A DNA stretch of 64,000 bases from Alteromonas sp. LOR (GTDB lineage Bacteria; Pseudomonadota; Gammaproteobacteria; Enterobacterales; Alteromonadaceae), in assembly GCF_000753865.1 (NCBI RefSeq), contig NZ_JQFW01000040.1, positions 23,803 to 87,802 of the forward strand, read 5' to 3'. The notes below the pieces were generated by a model. The model made no database searches. It was not told the DNA's origin and worked only from the letters and a program-made list of their open reading frames with translations. Of this stretch, positions 25,982-36,240 are shown piece by piece. The position numbers were made by a program, and so were the translations under genes. Position 1 is the first letter of the stretch, and each line of letters starts with the position of its first letter.

Positions 25982-28900
25982 TGAAAACGCCTCACGTTGG
26001 TGTAAGTAAAGACTACCCGTGGTATACGCTTTTTTATCGTCGCGGACATCTGCTGGTATTAAGTTTGGTGATCATCATTGTCGCCGGGCTATCAGCGCTA
26101 GGCTCGTTACCTCGTATTGAAGACCCTAGGATTGATACGCGCAATGCGCTAATTATCACCCAGTATCCAGGGGCGTCGGCAGAGCGTGTAGAAGCGCTTG
26201 TCAGTGATGTTTTAGAGGACAGGCTGCGAGAAATATTTGAAATCAAAGAGGTAAAGTCTACATCTCGGGCGGGGATTTCAGTCATATTAATAGAAACCCA
26301 AGATTGGGTTGATAACAGCACTAACGAAGAGCTATTTAGCGAGATTCGAGATGCGATTGGGGCTGCGTCAGCGCTTTTCCCTGAGGGTGCCTTAGACCCT
26401 GTCTTTGATGAAAAGCGCGGGGCAACCGCCTTTACGTTGCTACTTTCCCTTCGTGCCGAATATCCAGACACAACGCCTATTACAGTCATGTCTCGCCTTG
26501 CTGAAGAGCTTACCGATCGTCTTAGAAACGTTAACGGCACTGAATTAGTTAGGGTATATGGTGAGCCTAACGAAGAAGTGAGCGTTAGCGTAGACCCCAT
26601 TAAGTTAGCGGCTACAGGCTTAACGCTGCAGCAGGTTAGCACTATTATTCGCAATGCCGACCCCAAGTTGCCCGCAGGCATGTTAAACACGCAACAGAGC
26701 AACTTACGCTTTAGTGTGGGCGAGGGGCTCACCGGCGTTGATATGATTGCATCGGTCCCATTAGTCAATCGCGACGGTCGCTACTTGCGCGTTGAAGACA
26801 TTGCGAGCGTCACTCGTAGTTACAGTACGCCACGCAGTGAAATTGCATTTTTAGATGGCGAAGAATCTATTTTTGTTGCAGCTAGAATGCAGCCCTCATT
26901 ACGCTCTGATGTGTGGACTCAAAATGCCCTTGCAGAAGTTGAGCAGTTTAATCGCGATTTTGGCGGCACGCTTACCGCGTCAGTCGCTTTTGAGCAAAAC
27001 GAATACACGGCCACCCGTTTAGCCGATTTATCAATGAATTTGTTGATGGGTTGTGCGGTGGTGATGTTGGTTATTTTACTATTCATGGGCTTTAGGGCTG
27101 CATGGATTGTGGGTTTAGCGCTTCCGCTATGTGCATCCTTCACGTTGTTCTCGCTGAGTTTTTATAACGAACAAATTCATCAGATGTCCATTTTTGGCAT
27201 GATCATCGCCATCGGTCTTCTCATTGATAATGCCATCGTAATAACAGATGAAATTCGACTCAATTTACAAGACCCTCAGCTTACCCGAGTAGGGGCAATG
27301 GCGAAAAGTGTGGCGCATTTATTCGCGCCGCTACTCGCCTCAACGTTAACAACGGTGTTGGGCTTCATGCCAATATTTTTGCTGAATGGGAACATTGGCG
27401 ACTTTATTGGGCCTATCGCTATTAGCGTGGTAATGGCCCTAATTGGCTCCTTGTTTATCTCTCTTACAGTTATTGCTGCGCTGGCAGCCCGCTTTTTACC
27501 GAAAAACGACGGCGCTTCATTGGATACAACGAAAGCTGCTGGCTCCTCGTGGTGGCAGGTGGGCATTCAGGCACCGGCGTTAACGTTAGCTTTCAGCCGC
27601 CAGCTAGGACGCTGGATAAAACAGCCGAAGCTCGTTATTTCAGTTATTTGCATACTGTGCTTATCAGGTTTTGCCCTGTCTACACGCTTAGCGAATGTGT
27701 TTTTCCCCAGTGCCGACAGAGACCAGTTTGAAGTGTATCTGTGGACGAAAGAAGGCAGCAGTATTAACAACACTACCGACTATGCGTTGAATGTTGATGC
27801 CAAAATTCGCCAGTACGAGGGCGTTAATCAAGTCACTTGGTTAGTGGGCGGTTCGGCGCCTTCGGTGTATTACAATCAAACCATGACAAGAGATAATATG
27901 CCGTATTTTGCCAATGCGGTGATAACCACCAACACGGTTGAAGGGGCATCATCTCTCGTTGGTAAGCTGCAGCAAGATTTAGATAGCGCATACCCAGAAA
28001 TTCAAATTGTGGTGAAAGGGTTCGGGCAGGGGCCGCCCATTGCTGCGCCGGTGGAAGTCGAGATATTTGGGCCCGACCTAAACGTATTGAACGAGTTAGG
28101 AGAGCAGGTAAGAGCGCTGATGTCAGAGGTTGACGGCATTTCTCAATCAATCGCCAGCATTTCTATGGGCGAGCCAGAACTTAACGTCGTTACAGATAGC
28201 GATAGCTTGTCGTATTTAGGGATATCTTTGGCCGATCTTGCTGCGCAGATGCAAATTAACTTCTCTGGGATCACCGGGGGATCAGTTTTAGAAAGTACTG
28301 AGGAGGTTCCCGTCAGAGTGAGGTTGGCTGAGTCATTTAGACAAGATGTCTCCGGTGTCGACGCTATGCCCATACCTGTGGCTAATGATAGCGCCCTCTC
28401 ATGGTCACCTTTGGCGGCCGTGACATCGCTTTCGCTAAAGCCGGCTACTAGCAGTATTACCCGTGTTAACGGCGAGCGCCTTAATCGTATTCAAGCATTT
28501 TTATTACCCGATGTACCGGCAATAGATGCGAGCAATACGTTGAGAGAGAAGCTCGATGAGCATTTGGTGTTACCCCAAGGCTATCGAATACATTTAGCAG
28601 GAGATGCCGATGAACAGCAGCAAGCGTTAGGTCAGCTTGGGACTTACGCGCCGGTATTGTTGGTATTAATGATTACAACGCTTATTCTCACTTTCTCAAG
28701 CTTAAGAATGGCAGGGGTGATTGGGCTAGTCGCGATTTTATCCGTTGGTCTTGGTATGTTCAGTTTGTGGCTTTCCGGGCTCCCCATCGGCTTTAATCCG
28801 TTGCTTGGCTGCGCCGGACTTATCGGGGTTGCTATCAATGGTTCTATCGTGGTGATAGCAGCAATTAATGCTAACCCGCAAGCTAAGCAAGGTGACACGA

Positions 28901-29133
28901 AAGCCATAGTGGAAGAAACAATGAGCTGTAGCCGACACATATTATCGACTACATTTACAACGGTGGGTGGACTCATACCGCTATTGTTATTCAGTGAGGG
29001 AAGTTTCTGGCCTCCACTGGCTGTTGTTATTGCGGGCGGCGTGGGTTTCTCGGTCATTCTATCTTTGGTATTTACCCCAACCATTGTGGCCGCATTTAAG
29101 CGCAATCAGCACAAAAGGTTAGTGAGTGAATAA
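25981..29133 (+). CDS. RND efflux transporter, inner-membrane subunit
   Basis: A 1050-residue hydrophobic RND permease of the AcrB/HAE1-like superfamily with two repeats of six membrane helices and two large periplasmic loops. In helix 4 the AcrB pair D407-D408 reads D416-N417 (GLLIDNAIVI). In helix 10 the AcrB Lys940 position aligns by eye with N953 (GVAINGSIVV). The canonical proton-relay set is therefore altered, although other RND subgroups also vary here. Transported compounds cannot be read from sequence; local TetR control suggests drug or metabolite export. Confidence 0.93.
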   Translation: MKTPHVGVSKDYPWYTLFYRRGHLLVLSLVIIIVAGLSALGSLPRIEDPRIDTRNALIITQYPGASAERVEALVSDVLEDRLREIFEIKEVKSTSRAGISVILIETQDWVDNSTNEELFSEIRDAIGAASALFPEGALDPVFDEKRGATAFTLLLSLRAEYPDTTPITVMSRLAEELTDRLRNVNGTELVRVYGEPNEEVSVSVDPIKLAATGLTLQQVSTIIRNADPKLPAGMLNTQQSNLRFSVGEGLTGVDMIASVPLVNRDGRYLRVEDIASVTRSYSTPRSEIAFLDGEESIFVAARMQPSLRSDVWTQNALAEVEQFNRDFGGTLTASVAFEQNEYTATRLADLSMNLLMGCAVVMLVILLFMGFRAAWIVGLALPLCASFTLFSLSFYNEQIHQMSIFGMIIAIGLLIDNAIVITDEIRLNLQDPQLTRVGAMAKSVAHLFAPLLASTLTTVLGFMPIFLLNGNIGDFIGPIAISVVMALIGSLFISLTVIAALAARFLPKNDGASLDTTKAAGSSWWQVGIQAPALTLAFSRQLGRWIKQPKLVISVICILCLSGFALSTRLANVFFPSADRDQFEVYLWTKEGSSINNTTDYALNVDAKIRQYEGVNQVTWLVGGSAPSVYYNQTMTRDNMPYFANAVITTNTVEGASSLVGKLQQDLDSAYPEIQIVVKGFGQGPPIAAPVEVEIFGPDLNVLNELGEQVRALMSEVDGISQSIASISMGEPELNVVTDSDSLSYLGISLADLAAQMQINFSGITGGSVLESTEEVPVRVRLAESFRQDVSGVDAMPIPVANDSALSWSPLAAVTSLSLKPATSSITRVNGERLNRIQAFLLPDVPAIDASNTLREKLDEHLVLPQGYRIHLAGDADEQQQALGQLGTYAPVLLVLMITTLILTFSSLRMAGVIGLVAILSVGLGMFSLWLSGLPIGFNPLLGCAGLIGVAINGSIVVIAAINANPQAKQGDTKAIVEETMSCSRHILSTTFTTVGGLIPLLLFSEGSFWPPLAVVIAGGVGFSVILSLVFTPTIVAAFKRNQHKRLVSE

Positions 29134-29181
29134 TACAACGCCACAGGCTGATTGGTCTAGATATCAACGGATTTGAGTAAC

Positions 29182-29240
29182 AATGTGTTTAAAAGTAATG
29201 TGTTTAAAAGTAATGTGTTTAAAAGTAATGCGTTTAAGTA
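29182..29240. repeat. 15-bp tandem repeat, three perfect copies plus a degenerate one
   Basis: AATGTGTTTAAAAGT is repeated perfectly at 29182, 29197 and 29212; a fourth, altered copy begins at 29227 (AATGCGTTTAAGTAG). It lies 49 bp after the RND transporter stop. Confidence 0.9.
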
Positions 29241-29355
29241 GTAATGAGCTTAGGTAAACTATCTGTTTTTAAATCGCGTATATAGAAACTATCTCCACGT
29301 CAGCACGTTAGGCGTGATGCGATTGTACATTTTGTCATAGGAAGCGTTGGCACAT

Positions 29356-29481
29356 ATGCAAAAAAAGCCTTTTCTTTTTTCCCGCTGGTGGAAGACCGAT
29401 TGTGCTAAGTGCAAGCGTGTACGCTTATACCTTCTTTGGGCCGTTATTATGTTGGTAGTGTATTTTTATGTCTGGCAGTAG
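29356..29481 (+). CDS. 41-residue CxxC membrane microprotein
   Basis: A short frame whose product begins MQKKPFLFSRWWKTD, has a CxxC motif (DCAKCK) at residues 16-19, and ends in a membrane helix (about residues 23-40). The last 14 bases overlap the start of the DUF2982 gene in another frame, so the two would be translationally coupled. A modest GGAAG lies upstream. The CxxC could bind a metal or be redox active, but function is unknown. Confidence is limited because codon-level evidence for such a short gene is thin. Confidence 0.55.
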   Translation: MQKKPFLFSRWWKTDCAKCKRVRLYLLWAVIMLVVYFYVWQ

Positions 29482-30166
29482 TGCAGAACCCATTTATATT
29501 AGAGCCGCTTCTAAAAGCAATGGTTTAACGAGCATTGTGATCGGCTGCGTGGGGTTAGTTGTGTCTGCCCTGTGGCTTAGCTTTCTTCCCGAATGGCTGT
29601 TTTTGGCGGGTATCTTCATGACCAGCGCAGCACTGGTGTGCTTACTTATCGGTTACTTTAAAATACGTGAACCTAACTACAGCTTAGAAATTGCTAAAGA
29701 CTACATCACCTACCGACACCGGTTAGGCAGCTGGCGTATTCATTGGGATAATTTACAGCGAGCTGATTGTCCACGTATTCGCCACGGGCTTGATCAGGTG
29801 GCGCTTGAAACCGTGGGTTTTAAGGTGAAAAGTTATACCGACTTTTTAAAAACCATTTCACCGCGCCTTGCCACTCACTTGCTCATGGAGCAACGTCCTT
29901 TGCTGCTGCACAACTCGGACAGTAATTGTGCGACGGGAAGCTGTTACGAACAATCTATGTTCGACGACAAGCACTTTGTTTTAGAAGATGGCACCCCTAT
30001 CACCGGTATCAAAGCAATGTTGGCTCACCGTATGGTAGAGCTTAGAAAACGTTTGGGCTACGATATCTTCATAGCAAGCTCTGAACTTGATAGAGAAGCC
30101 GTAGATTTCGCTGCATTAATTGTTCAGTGTCAGCACGCACGCTCTGCTCCTGTTGAAGAAAGCTGA
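29468..30166 (+). CDS. DUF2982-like membrane protein
   Basis: A 232-residue protein with two adjacent N-terminal membrane helices (about 20-62) and a soluble domain of about 165 residues, which contains a PH-like beta-rich stretch (YSLEIAKDYITYRHRLGSWRIHWDNL). The architecture and the Trp-rich strand fit the DUF2982 family of marine gammaproteobacteria as I recall it; the assignment is by recognition and not certain. Function is unknown. It overlaps the 41-residue microprotein gene by 14 bp. Confidence 0.7.
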   Translation: MSGSSAEPIYIRAASKSNGLTSIVIGCVGLVVSALWLSFLPEWLFLAGIFMTSAALVCLLIGYFKIREPNYSLEIAKDYITYRHRLGSWRIHWDNLQRADCPRIRHGLDQVALETVGFKVKSYTDFLKTISPRLATHLLMEQRPLLLHNSDSNCATGSCYEQSMFDDKHFVLEDGTPITGIKAMLAHRMVELRKRLGYDIFIASSELDREAVDFAALIVQCQHARSAPVEES

Positions 30167-30239
30167 GGCTTTCACTGAAAAGAGCTGAGGCTCCTGTAGA
30201 GAAAAGCAAAAGTCTCTGCCCTGATAAAGCGCCCTAGGG

Positions 30240-33200
30240 TTAATGCAGGGCGTTAACGTTGTTTTCTTCAATGATTTTTTGCGCCTCTTTAACTAATGCC
30301 AGCAAAAACTCTTCAACCAAATCTGTATGTTTTAGTTTAAGGGCTATTTCCAGTTCTTTGGCTAGGTTTTGTAGCCGTGGTAAACCGGTATAGCAGCAGG
30401 CTCCATGAAGTTTATGCACTTCAGCAGAGAGTTCGTCAAATGCAAGCCTTTCCATTTGCGACTCTAGGGCATGTAGGGTATCTGGCAGCATTGCAATGAA
30501 GTCATTTAATAACTCTTTTGCCGCGGCTTGGTTTTGATTTGCACGCTTTAGGGCCAGCTGCCAATCTACCGAAGGGAAGGTAAGTTCGCCTGGCTCTATG
30601 TCATGACACCACGACTTGATTAAAGTGAGTAACGAGTCAATTCCAATAGGCTTAGCTAGGTAGTCGTCCATCCCCGAGGCAAGCAGTTTTTCCTGTTCTT
30701 CTTTTAGTGCATGAGCAGTAACAGCCACAATCGGTGTTCCCATATTCATGGGCGATTTACGAATTTCGCGAGTCGCATGAACACCGTCCATACCGGGCAT
30801 CTGTATATCCATCAAAATCAGGTCAAACTCTTGGGTTTGACATTTGTTAACGGCATCTTGCCCGCTAATGGTGGTAGTTAATTCTATAGCCGAATCGTCA
30901 AGCCAGGTATGAAGAAGCTTTAAGTTCATTTCTATATCGTCCACCGCGAGCAACCTTGCTCTTGGCAATGCATTTATTTTTTCTTTAAGCGGATTAACCC
31001 CAGAAATAATTTGCTCTCTCATCAAACTGTCTAGTTTGGTGATCGTCATAGGCATTCGAATTTGGGTGTAAAAGTGCTGGTATAAATTGGGATATTTCAT
31101 AAATGGATCTGGACCCGAATACCACAACACCCTATTTTTAGCAGGAAACTCGACGAACTTACGCAAGTGCTGCAGCCTTGAGTCTATATGACTGACTGGT
31201 GTGGTAGCCATTATGTAATCGTACTGACCATTGAGGCTGCTGAGATACTCGATAGACTCAGCGCAGGTGATTTCTGCACCCATCAATTTGAGAATTTTGG
31301 CACTCGCTTGTCTGGTGGCGGGGATAGGATCGAAAATAACCACTTTTTTACCCTGCCAGTCAGGATTGGAAGAGAGTCCATACTTCTGGCTAAGTTGATT
31401 CATTCTTAACGATACATTGAATATAGACCCCTGCCCAAGGGTACTTTTAAGAGTGAGCGTACCGTTCATCATATTGACTAACTCACGACTAATAACAAGA
31501 CCAAGACCCGTGCCTTGATAATTCCGGTTTAACGCATCGTCTACTTGGGAAAATGCATTAAACAGCTTTTTCTGATCCTGTCGGCTTATACCAATTCCTG
31601 TATCGCGAATAACAATATTAACCTCGTGAATGCCGTGGTCGAGCGCGCGACCGCTTACCGACAAAGTAATGCTTCCTGAGGACGTAAATTTAAGGGCATT
31701 GCTCAGCAGATTATTGAGTATTTGCTTTATTCTAAAGACATCACCTAAAAGCTTTTCCGGTAGGGGAGCAAGTTCAAAAACAAACTCTATACGTTTGGTA
31801 TGCGATGACTTAGCCATTATTGCCACCATTTCTTCAAACAGCTTATTAGGCGAAAACGGTTGGCTATTTAAGCTTAACTTGCCGGCTTCAATTTTTGAGA
31901 AGTCGAGCACATCGTTAACAATGGTAAGTAGATTATCGGCAGCGGTATTAACAATTCGCACCTGCTCTTGCTGATCCGGAGGAAGGGAGGCGTTATTTAG
32001 CTCTTTACTAAACCCTAAAATGGCATTGAGTGGGGTTCTAATTTCATGGCTCATATTTGCCAAAAACTGAGATTTAACGTGGCTGGCCTTAATGGCGTCT
32101 TTTCGAGCAATGTCTAACCGTACGTTTTGCTCTTCAATTAACTCCATATTGTTGTGCAAATCGTTGGTGGCCTGCTCTACATCATATTCTAGCTGCCCAC
32201 GACTTTTCTCCATTAGAGCAATAGAGAACAAGCTAGCCTCAAGGAAAACACCAATTTGAAAGCAGTAGGTTGTGAAATCGTTCACAGGCGCCACACCCAG
32301 TAAACTCAACATGCCCACAACGGCCCCAGTCGCTAATAACCCCCAAGCAAAAATAAAGTACCTCGCAGGTCTAAACTTATTAAAGTAAGCTTCAAAACCC
32401 GCAGACACATAGCTTAATATTGAGACCAGTCCCACGCCATAAACTAAGTTGTTCTTCCACATCGATGGCAATAGGTCAGCAAAGCAAACAACGCCGATGA
32501 TGGTTTGAGTAGCAAGCATTAGCTGCAATATGGGGTGTAATGTTGGAGCGTGCCTTTCGCTTTCTAAAAACGTAATGGTAAATAGGCCAGAGGTAATGCC
32601 AATGAAGACAAAAATAAGCTCTGTATGCCCTACCAACCACGCAGGAATACCGTATGCAAAAATAAAGTGTGTGTGGCCTCCCCAGACTACCTGCCAGAGA
32701 ATAACGGTGCAGATATAGCCAACGTAGGCAATAACACTTTTTTCTTTTACTCCGAAATAGAGTACCAAGTTATAAATAGCGAGAATTAACAAGCCACCAT
32801 AAAATACACCCCATAACAGACTATCAATCTGAAAATAGCGGCCGTGCTTTTCGGCAGACTGCGCGCGCAGTGGAACAATAATACTGGAAGACTGACTTTC
32901 AACGCGAATGTAGATGTCGACAGGGCTCGCGGAATCTATCTGAGTTTGCAATGTAGGTATGCGAAAGCGCTGCTCTTTTTGTAATTTGCCTTGATGGCTT
33001 TGCGCAATAATATTACCGTTTTGAATAAGATAAAAATCAACTTTATCCAGCTGGCTGAAATTAATGGAGAACACCCAGTCAGATTCGTTCGATACATTGG
33101 TTACCGATTTGAGAAGCCAAACTGCGTTGTCTTGAAATCCAAAGTTGGGGTTTTTGCCTGAATGGGCTAAAAAATCGTTCTTACGCCGAGCAATATCGCT

Positions 33201-33377
33201 GATACTTAGCTGATAGTTAGTTTCGTATAAATAGTATAAAGAATCAGAGAGATCGAGCGTACTATTCTCGTCATATAACTGTTCAATATGCTGGGCACGG
33301 GCACCAGAACTGAATGAACAGCAAAGTGCGGCAGTCACAATACAAAAAGTCAAAAGCAAAGTGCGAAAAAAAGGCAT
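30240..33377 (-). CDS. Hybrid sensor histidine kinase with 7TMR-DISM sensor (BarA-like output)
   Basis: A 1045-residue hybrid kinase. After a signal peptide comes a periplasmic 7TMR-DISMED2-type domain (about 30-175), seven membrane helices (about 180-395), a short coil, HisKA with H444 (SHEIRTPLNA), HATPase with NLLSNALKF, DTGIGI and GTGLGL, a receiver-like domain lacking the phospho-Asp (about 670-790), an intact receiver with D857 (LMDIQMPGMDG) and an HPt domain with H988 (VHKLHGACCYTG). A His-Asp-His-Asp relay to an external regulator is expected. The domain layout after the membrane is BarA/ArcB-like, but the sensor differs. No cognate regulator is adjacent. Confidence 0.93.
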   Translation of the reverse strand: MPFFRTLLLTFCIVTAALCCSFSSGARAQHIEQLYDENSTLDLSDSLYYLYETNYQLSISDIARRKNDFLAHSGKNPNFGFQDNAVWLLKSVTNVSNESDWVFSINFSQLDKVDFYLIQNGNIIAQSHQGKLQKEQRFRIPTLQTQIDSASPVDIYIRVESQSSSIIVPLRAQSAEKHGRYFQIDSLLWGVFYGGLLILAIYNLVLYFGVKEKSVIAYVGYICTVILWQVVWGGHTHFIFAYGIPAWLVGHTELIFVFIGITSGLFTITFLESERHAPTLHPILQLMLATQTIIGVVCFADLLPSMWKNNLVYGVGLVSILSYVSAGFEAYFNKFRPARYFIFAWGLLATGAVVGMLSLLGVAPVNDFTTYCFQIGVFLEASLFSIALMEKSRGQLEYDVEQATNDLHNNMELIEEQNVRLDIARKDAIKASHVKSQFLANMSHEIRTPLNAILGFSKELNNASLPPDQQEQVRIVNTAADNLLTIVNDVLDFSKIEAGKLSLNSQPFSPNKLFEEMVAIMAKSSHTKRIEFVFELAPLPEKLLGDVFRIKQILNNLLSNALKFTSSGSITLSVSGRALDHGIHEVNIVIRDTGIGISRQDQKKLFNAFSQVDDALNRNYQGTGLGLVISRELVNMMNGTLTLKSTLGQGSIFNVSLRMNQLSQKYGLSSNPDWQGKKVVIFDPIPATRQASAKILKLMGAEITCAESIEYLSSLNGQYDYIMATTPVSHIDSRLQHLRKFVEFPAKNRVLWYSGPDPFMKYPNLYQHFYTQIRMPMTITKLDSLMREQIISGVNPLKEKINALPRARLLAVDDIEMNLKLLHTWLDDSAIELTTTISGQDAVNKCQTQEFDLILMDIQMPGMDGVHATREIRKSPMNMGTPIVAVTAHALKEEQEKLLASGMDDYLAKPIGIDSLLTLIKSWCHDIEPGELTFPSVDWQLALKRANQNQAAAKELLNDFIAMLPDTLHALESQMERLAFDELSAEVHKLHGACCYTGLPRLQNLAKELEIALKLKHTDLVEEFLLALVKEAQKIIEENNVNALH

Positions 33378-33407
33378 GACCTACTATTCTTCTTTTAATT
33401 TTATATA

Positions 33408-33671
33408 AGGGCGTGTTGATCTTTGCTGTACGAGTTTTGGGCTAAATGGAAGTATTTTAATCGCGAAACAGTCCTGTAGGCTTAGTGGGCTAAGTCAAAG
33501 GGCTGTGCCAAAGAGTAAAATGCTTCCATAACGCCCCCTTCGGGCAGGGCCTGTGAGCTATTTACACTGCCTTGAATGGTTTCGATTTAGCCCGCTAGAC
33601 CTTCAACCATTCGCCTTGTCTAAATAGCTCACAGACCCTGCAAAAATGTACAGCAAAGATTAACACGCCCT
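33408..33671. mobile_element. MITE-like palindromic element
   Basis: A 264-bp non-coding element bounded by 24-bp terminal inverted repeats (33408-33431 and 33648-33671) that match at 23 of 24 positions, the ends starting AGGGCGTGTT. A second nested pair of about 39 bases starts GCAGGG and includes CTGTGAGCTATTT on both arms. It contains no open frame of note and no transposase. The structure is that of a MITE or the remains of an insertion sequence; a clear target-site duplication was not found. Confidence 0.6.
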
Positions 33672-33894
33672 ATTAAACCACTGTTTTCTTTGTATAACAA
33701 AGAATCGCCAGTAATGATAAGCCTCCGTCTTTTTTATTAGTTCATTTATTCGTATTATTTGCACCGACAAGCGGTTTACCCCACAATGAAGTTATACGCT
33801 CTTGTACTAACCCAAAAAGGCGTGCTATCTCACTTTTACTGCGACCTCGCAAAAACAAGCGCATTGGTATTAATAACAAAACGAAAAAATTATC

Positions 33895-36180
33895 ATGAGT
33901 GACGAGATCATTATTAGTAACGACGGTGTGGAACAGCTCCCGATGAGACGTTTCACGGAAGATGCTTATCTTAACTATTCTATGTACGTAATCATGGATA
34001 GGGCGCTTCCCCATATTTCTGACGGTTTAAAGCCAGTACAGCGCCGTATTATTTATGCAATGTCCGATCTTGGACTCAGTGCCAACGCGAAGTATAAAAA
34101 GTCTGCGAGAACCGTAGGTGACGTACTTGGTAAATTCCATCCTCACGGCGATTCGGCTTGCTATGAAGCCATGGTACTGATGGCACAGCCGTTTTCTTAC
34201 CGTTATCCGCTGGTGGATGGGCAAGGGAACTGGGGAGCACCTGATGATCCTAAATCTTTCGCGGCTATGCGTTATACCGAAGCTAAGCTATCTCGTTTTG
34301 CCGAAGTACTATTAAATGAGATAGGCCAGGGCACCGTTGATTGGGTACCAAATTTTGACGGTACCCTAAACGAGCCTAGTACGCTACCTGCGAGACTGCC
34401 CCACATACTCCTTAACGGTGTAACGGGTATTGCAGTAGGAATGGCGACAGATATCCCCCCTCATAATGTGAGAGAGCTGGCAACGGCCTGCGCCATGCTG
34501 CTCGATAACAGCAAAGCAGATTTAAACGACGTGCTCGAGCATGTTCAAGGGCCAGACTATCCCACAGACGCAGAAGTGATCACGCCGAAAGCAGATATTC
34601 GCAAGCTTTATGAAACAGGGCGCGGCTCAATAAAAATGCGAGCGGTGTACCACGAAGAAAATGGTGATATCGTCATTACGGCATTGCCTCACCAGGCGTC
34701 TGGCGCCAAGATCTTAGAACAAATTGCGTCGCAAATGCAGGCGAAAAAGCTGCCTATGGTGAGCGACTTGCGGGATGAGTCTGACCATGAAAACCCCACA
34801 CGCCTTGTGGTCACACCTCGTTCGAATCGCATTGATGTACTGCAGCTTATGCAGCATCTATTCGCCACCACCGACTTAGAAAAGAACTATCGCGTAAACC
34901 TCAACATGATTGGGTTAGATGGTCGCCCTCAAGTAAAAGATTTACGCACTATTTTGGCTGAATGGTTACAGTATCGAAAAGACACGGTAACTCGTCGGAT
35001 ACAGTATCGATTAGACAAAGTACTAGCCAGACTGCACATTCTAGAAGGCTTACTTATTGCCTTTTTAAATATTGATGAAGTTATCGATATTATTCGCACC
35101 TATGATAAGCCAAAGCCAGAGTTGATATCGCGTTTTGGTTTAAGTGACACGCAAGCTGAAGCTATTTTAGAGCTCAAACTTCGCCATCTTGCCAAGCTTG
35201 AAGAATTCAAAATTAAAGGTGAGCAAGAAGAACTGGCGGCAGAGAGAGATAAGCTACAAACCTTATTAGGCTCTGAGCGACGCTTGAAAACGCTGATTAA
35301 AAAAGAAATCTTAGCCGATGCAGAAAAGTACGGCGACGATAGACGTTCGCCAATCATTGAGCGCGGCGAAGCAAAAGCATTGTCTGAAAAAGAGCTAATA
35401 CCTGCCGAATCAGTAACAGTGGTATTGTCCGAAAAAGGTTGGGCCCGCTGTGCTAAAGGCCATGATATCGATGCTGAAGGGTTAAGTTATAAAGCGGGAG
35501 ATGGATACCTCGGTAGTGCAGAGGGTAAGAGTAATCAACCTGCGGTATTCATGGACTCGTCAGGACGCACCTTCTCTTGTGATGCCCACGGTCTGCCTTC
35601 TGCACGGAGTCAGGGCGAGCCATTAACCGGACGATTTAGCATTGTAGGTGGCGAGTCATTTGAACACGTCATCATGGCTTCAGATGAAAGTAAGTTTTTA
35701 GTGGGGTCTGACGCCGGCTACGGCTTCTTGGGAACGTTCAAGGACATGGTGAGTAAAAACAAAGCGGGTAAAGCTTACCTGTCGTTGCCAAAGGCAGCGA
35801 AGGTCATGACACCCATGCCGGTTAGTAACCCAGATTCTGACCTTTGCTTAAGTATTTCTAATGAAGGCCGTATGTTGATGTTCCCGCTTCGAGACTTGCC
35901 GAGTTTAGGCAAAGGCAAAGGCAATAAGCTCATTAATATCCCTTCAGCCAAGTCTCAGGCAAGAGAAGAGTATGTAAAAGTACTTACCGTTGTGCCTGAA
36001 GGCGCGTCAATTAAAGTGGCTGCCGGTAAACGCAATATGACCCTATCGGCTGAAGATTTAACCCATTACCAAGGCGAACGAGGACGAAGAGGAAATAAGT
36101 TGCCAAGAGGGTTACAGCGTGTAGATAACGTAGAGGTTGTATTCGAAAAGAGTGATAACCAAGACGAAAACCTACTATAA
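33895..36180 (+). CDS. parC: DNA topoisomerase IV subunit A
   Basis: The catalytic subunit of topoisomerase IV, which decatenates daughter chromosomes. The catalytic Tyr is Y127 (AMRYTE). The quinolone-resistance region [12 protein letters not shown] has Ser87 and Glu91, matching the sensitive-type S80 and E84 of E. coli ParC with a 7-residue offset. The winged-helix, tower and C-terminal beta-pinwheel regions are all present at 761 residues, near the usual length. It begins at ATG 33895; a MITE-like element lies 224 bp upstream. parE is not adjacent in this window. Confidence 0.97.
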   Translation: MSDEIIISNDGVEQLPMRRFTEDAYLNYSMYVIMDRALPHISDGLKPVQRRIIYAMSDLGLSANAKYKKSARTVGDVLGKFHPHGDSACYEAMVLMAQPFSYRYPLVDGQGNWGAPDDPKSFAAMRYTEAKLSRFAEVLLNEIGQGTVDWVPNFDGTLNEPSTLPARLPHILLNGVTGIAVGMATDIPPHNVRELATACAMLLDNSKADLNDVLEHVQGPDYPTDAEVITPKADIRKLYETGRGSIKMRAVYHEENGDIVITALPHQASGAKILEQIASQMQAKKLPMVSDLRDESDHENPTRLVVTPRSNRIDVLQLMQHLFATTDLEKNYRVNLNMIGLDGRPQVKDLRTILAEWLQYRKDTVTRRIQYRLDKVLARLHILEGLLIAFLNIDEVIDIIRTYDKPKPELISRFGLSDTQAEAILELKLRHLAKLEEFKIKGEQEELAAERDKLQTLLGSERRLKTLIKKEILADAEKYGDDRRSPIIERGEAKALSEKELIPAESVTVVLSEKGWARCAKGHDIDAEGLSYKAGDGYLGSAEGKSNQPAVFMDSSGRTFSCDAHGLPSARSQGEPLTGRFSIVGGESFEHVIMASDESKFLVGSDAGYGFLGTFKDMVSKNKAGKAYLSLPKAAKVMTPMPVSNPDSDLCLSISNEGRMLMFPLRDLPSLGKGKGNKLINIPSAKSQAREEYVKVLTVVPEGASIKVAAGKRNMTLSAEDLTHYQGERGRRGNKLPRGLQRVDNVEVVFEKSDNQDENLL

Positions 36181-36240
36181 ATTTTGTTGTTATCGTGTGG
36201 TGTGGACTACACTTTCGTTAAACAGTGAAGGAAACCGCAT

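Noticed and set aside
26034..26768. 244-codon minus-strand frame inside the RND transporter gene
   Set aside because: It is a long antisense shadow of a gene with clear family motifs.
29182..29240. CRISPR array
   Set aside because: The 15-bp units are adjacent without spacers and no cas genes are nearby, so it is a simple tandem repeat.
33408..33671. Intact insertion sequence
   Set aside because: The ends look like terminal inverted repeats, but there is no transposase frame inside, so only a MITE-like or remnant element can be supported.
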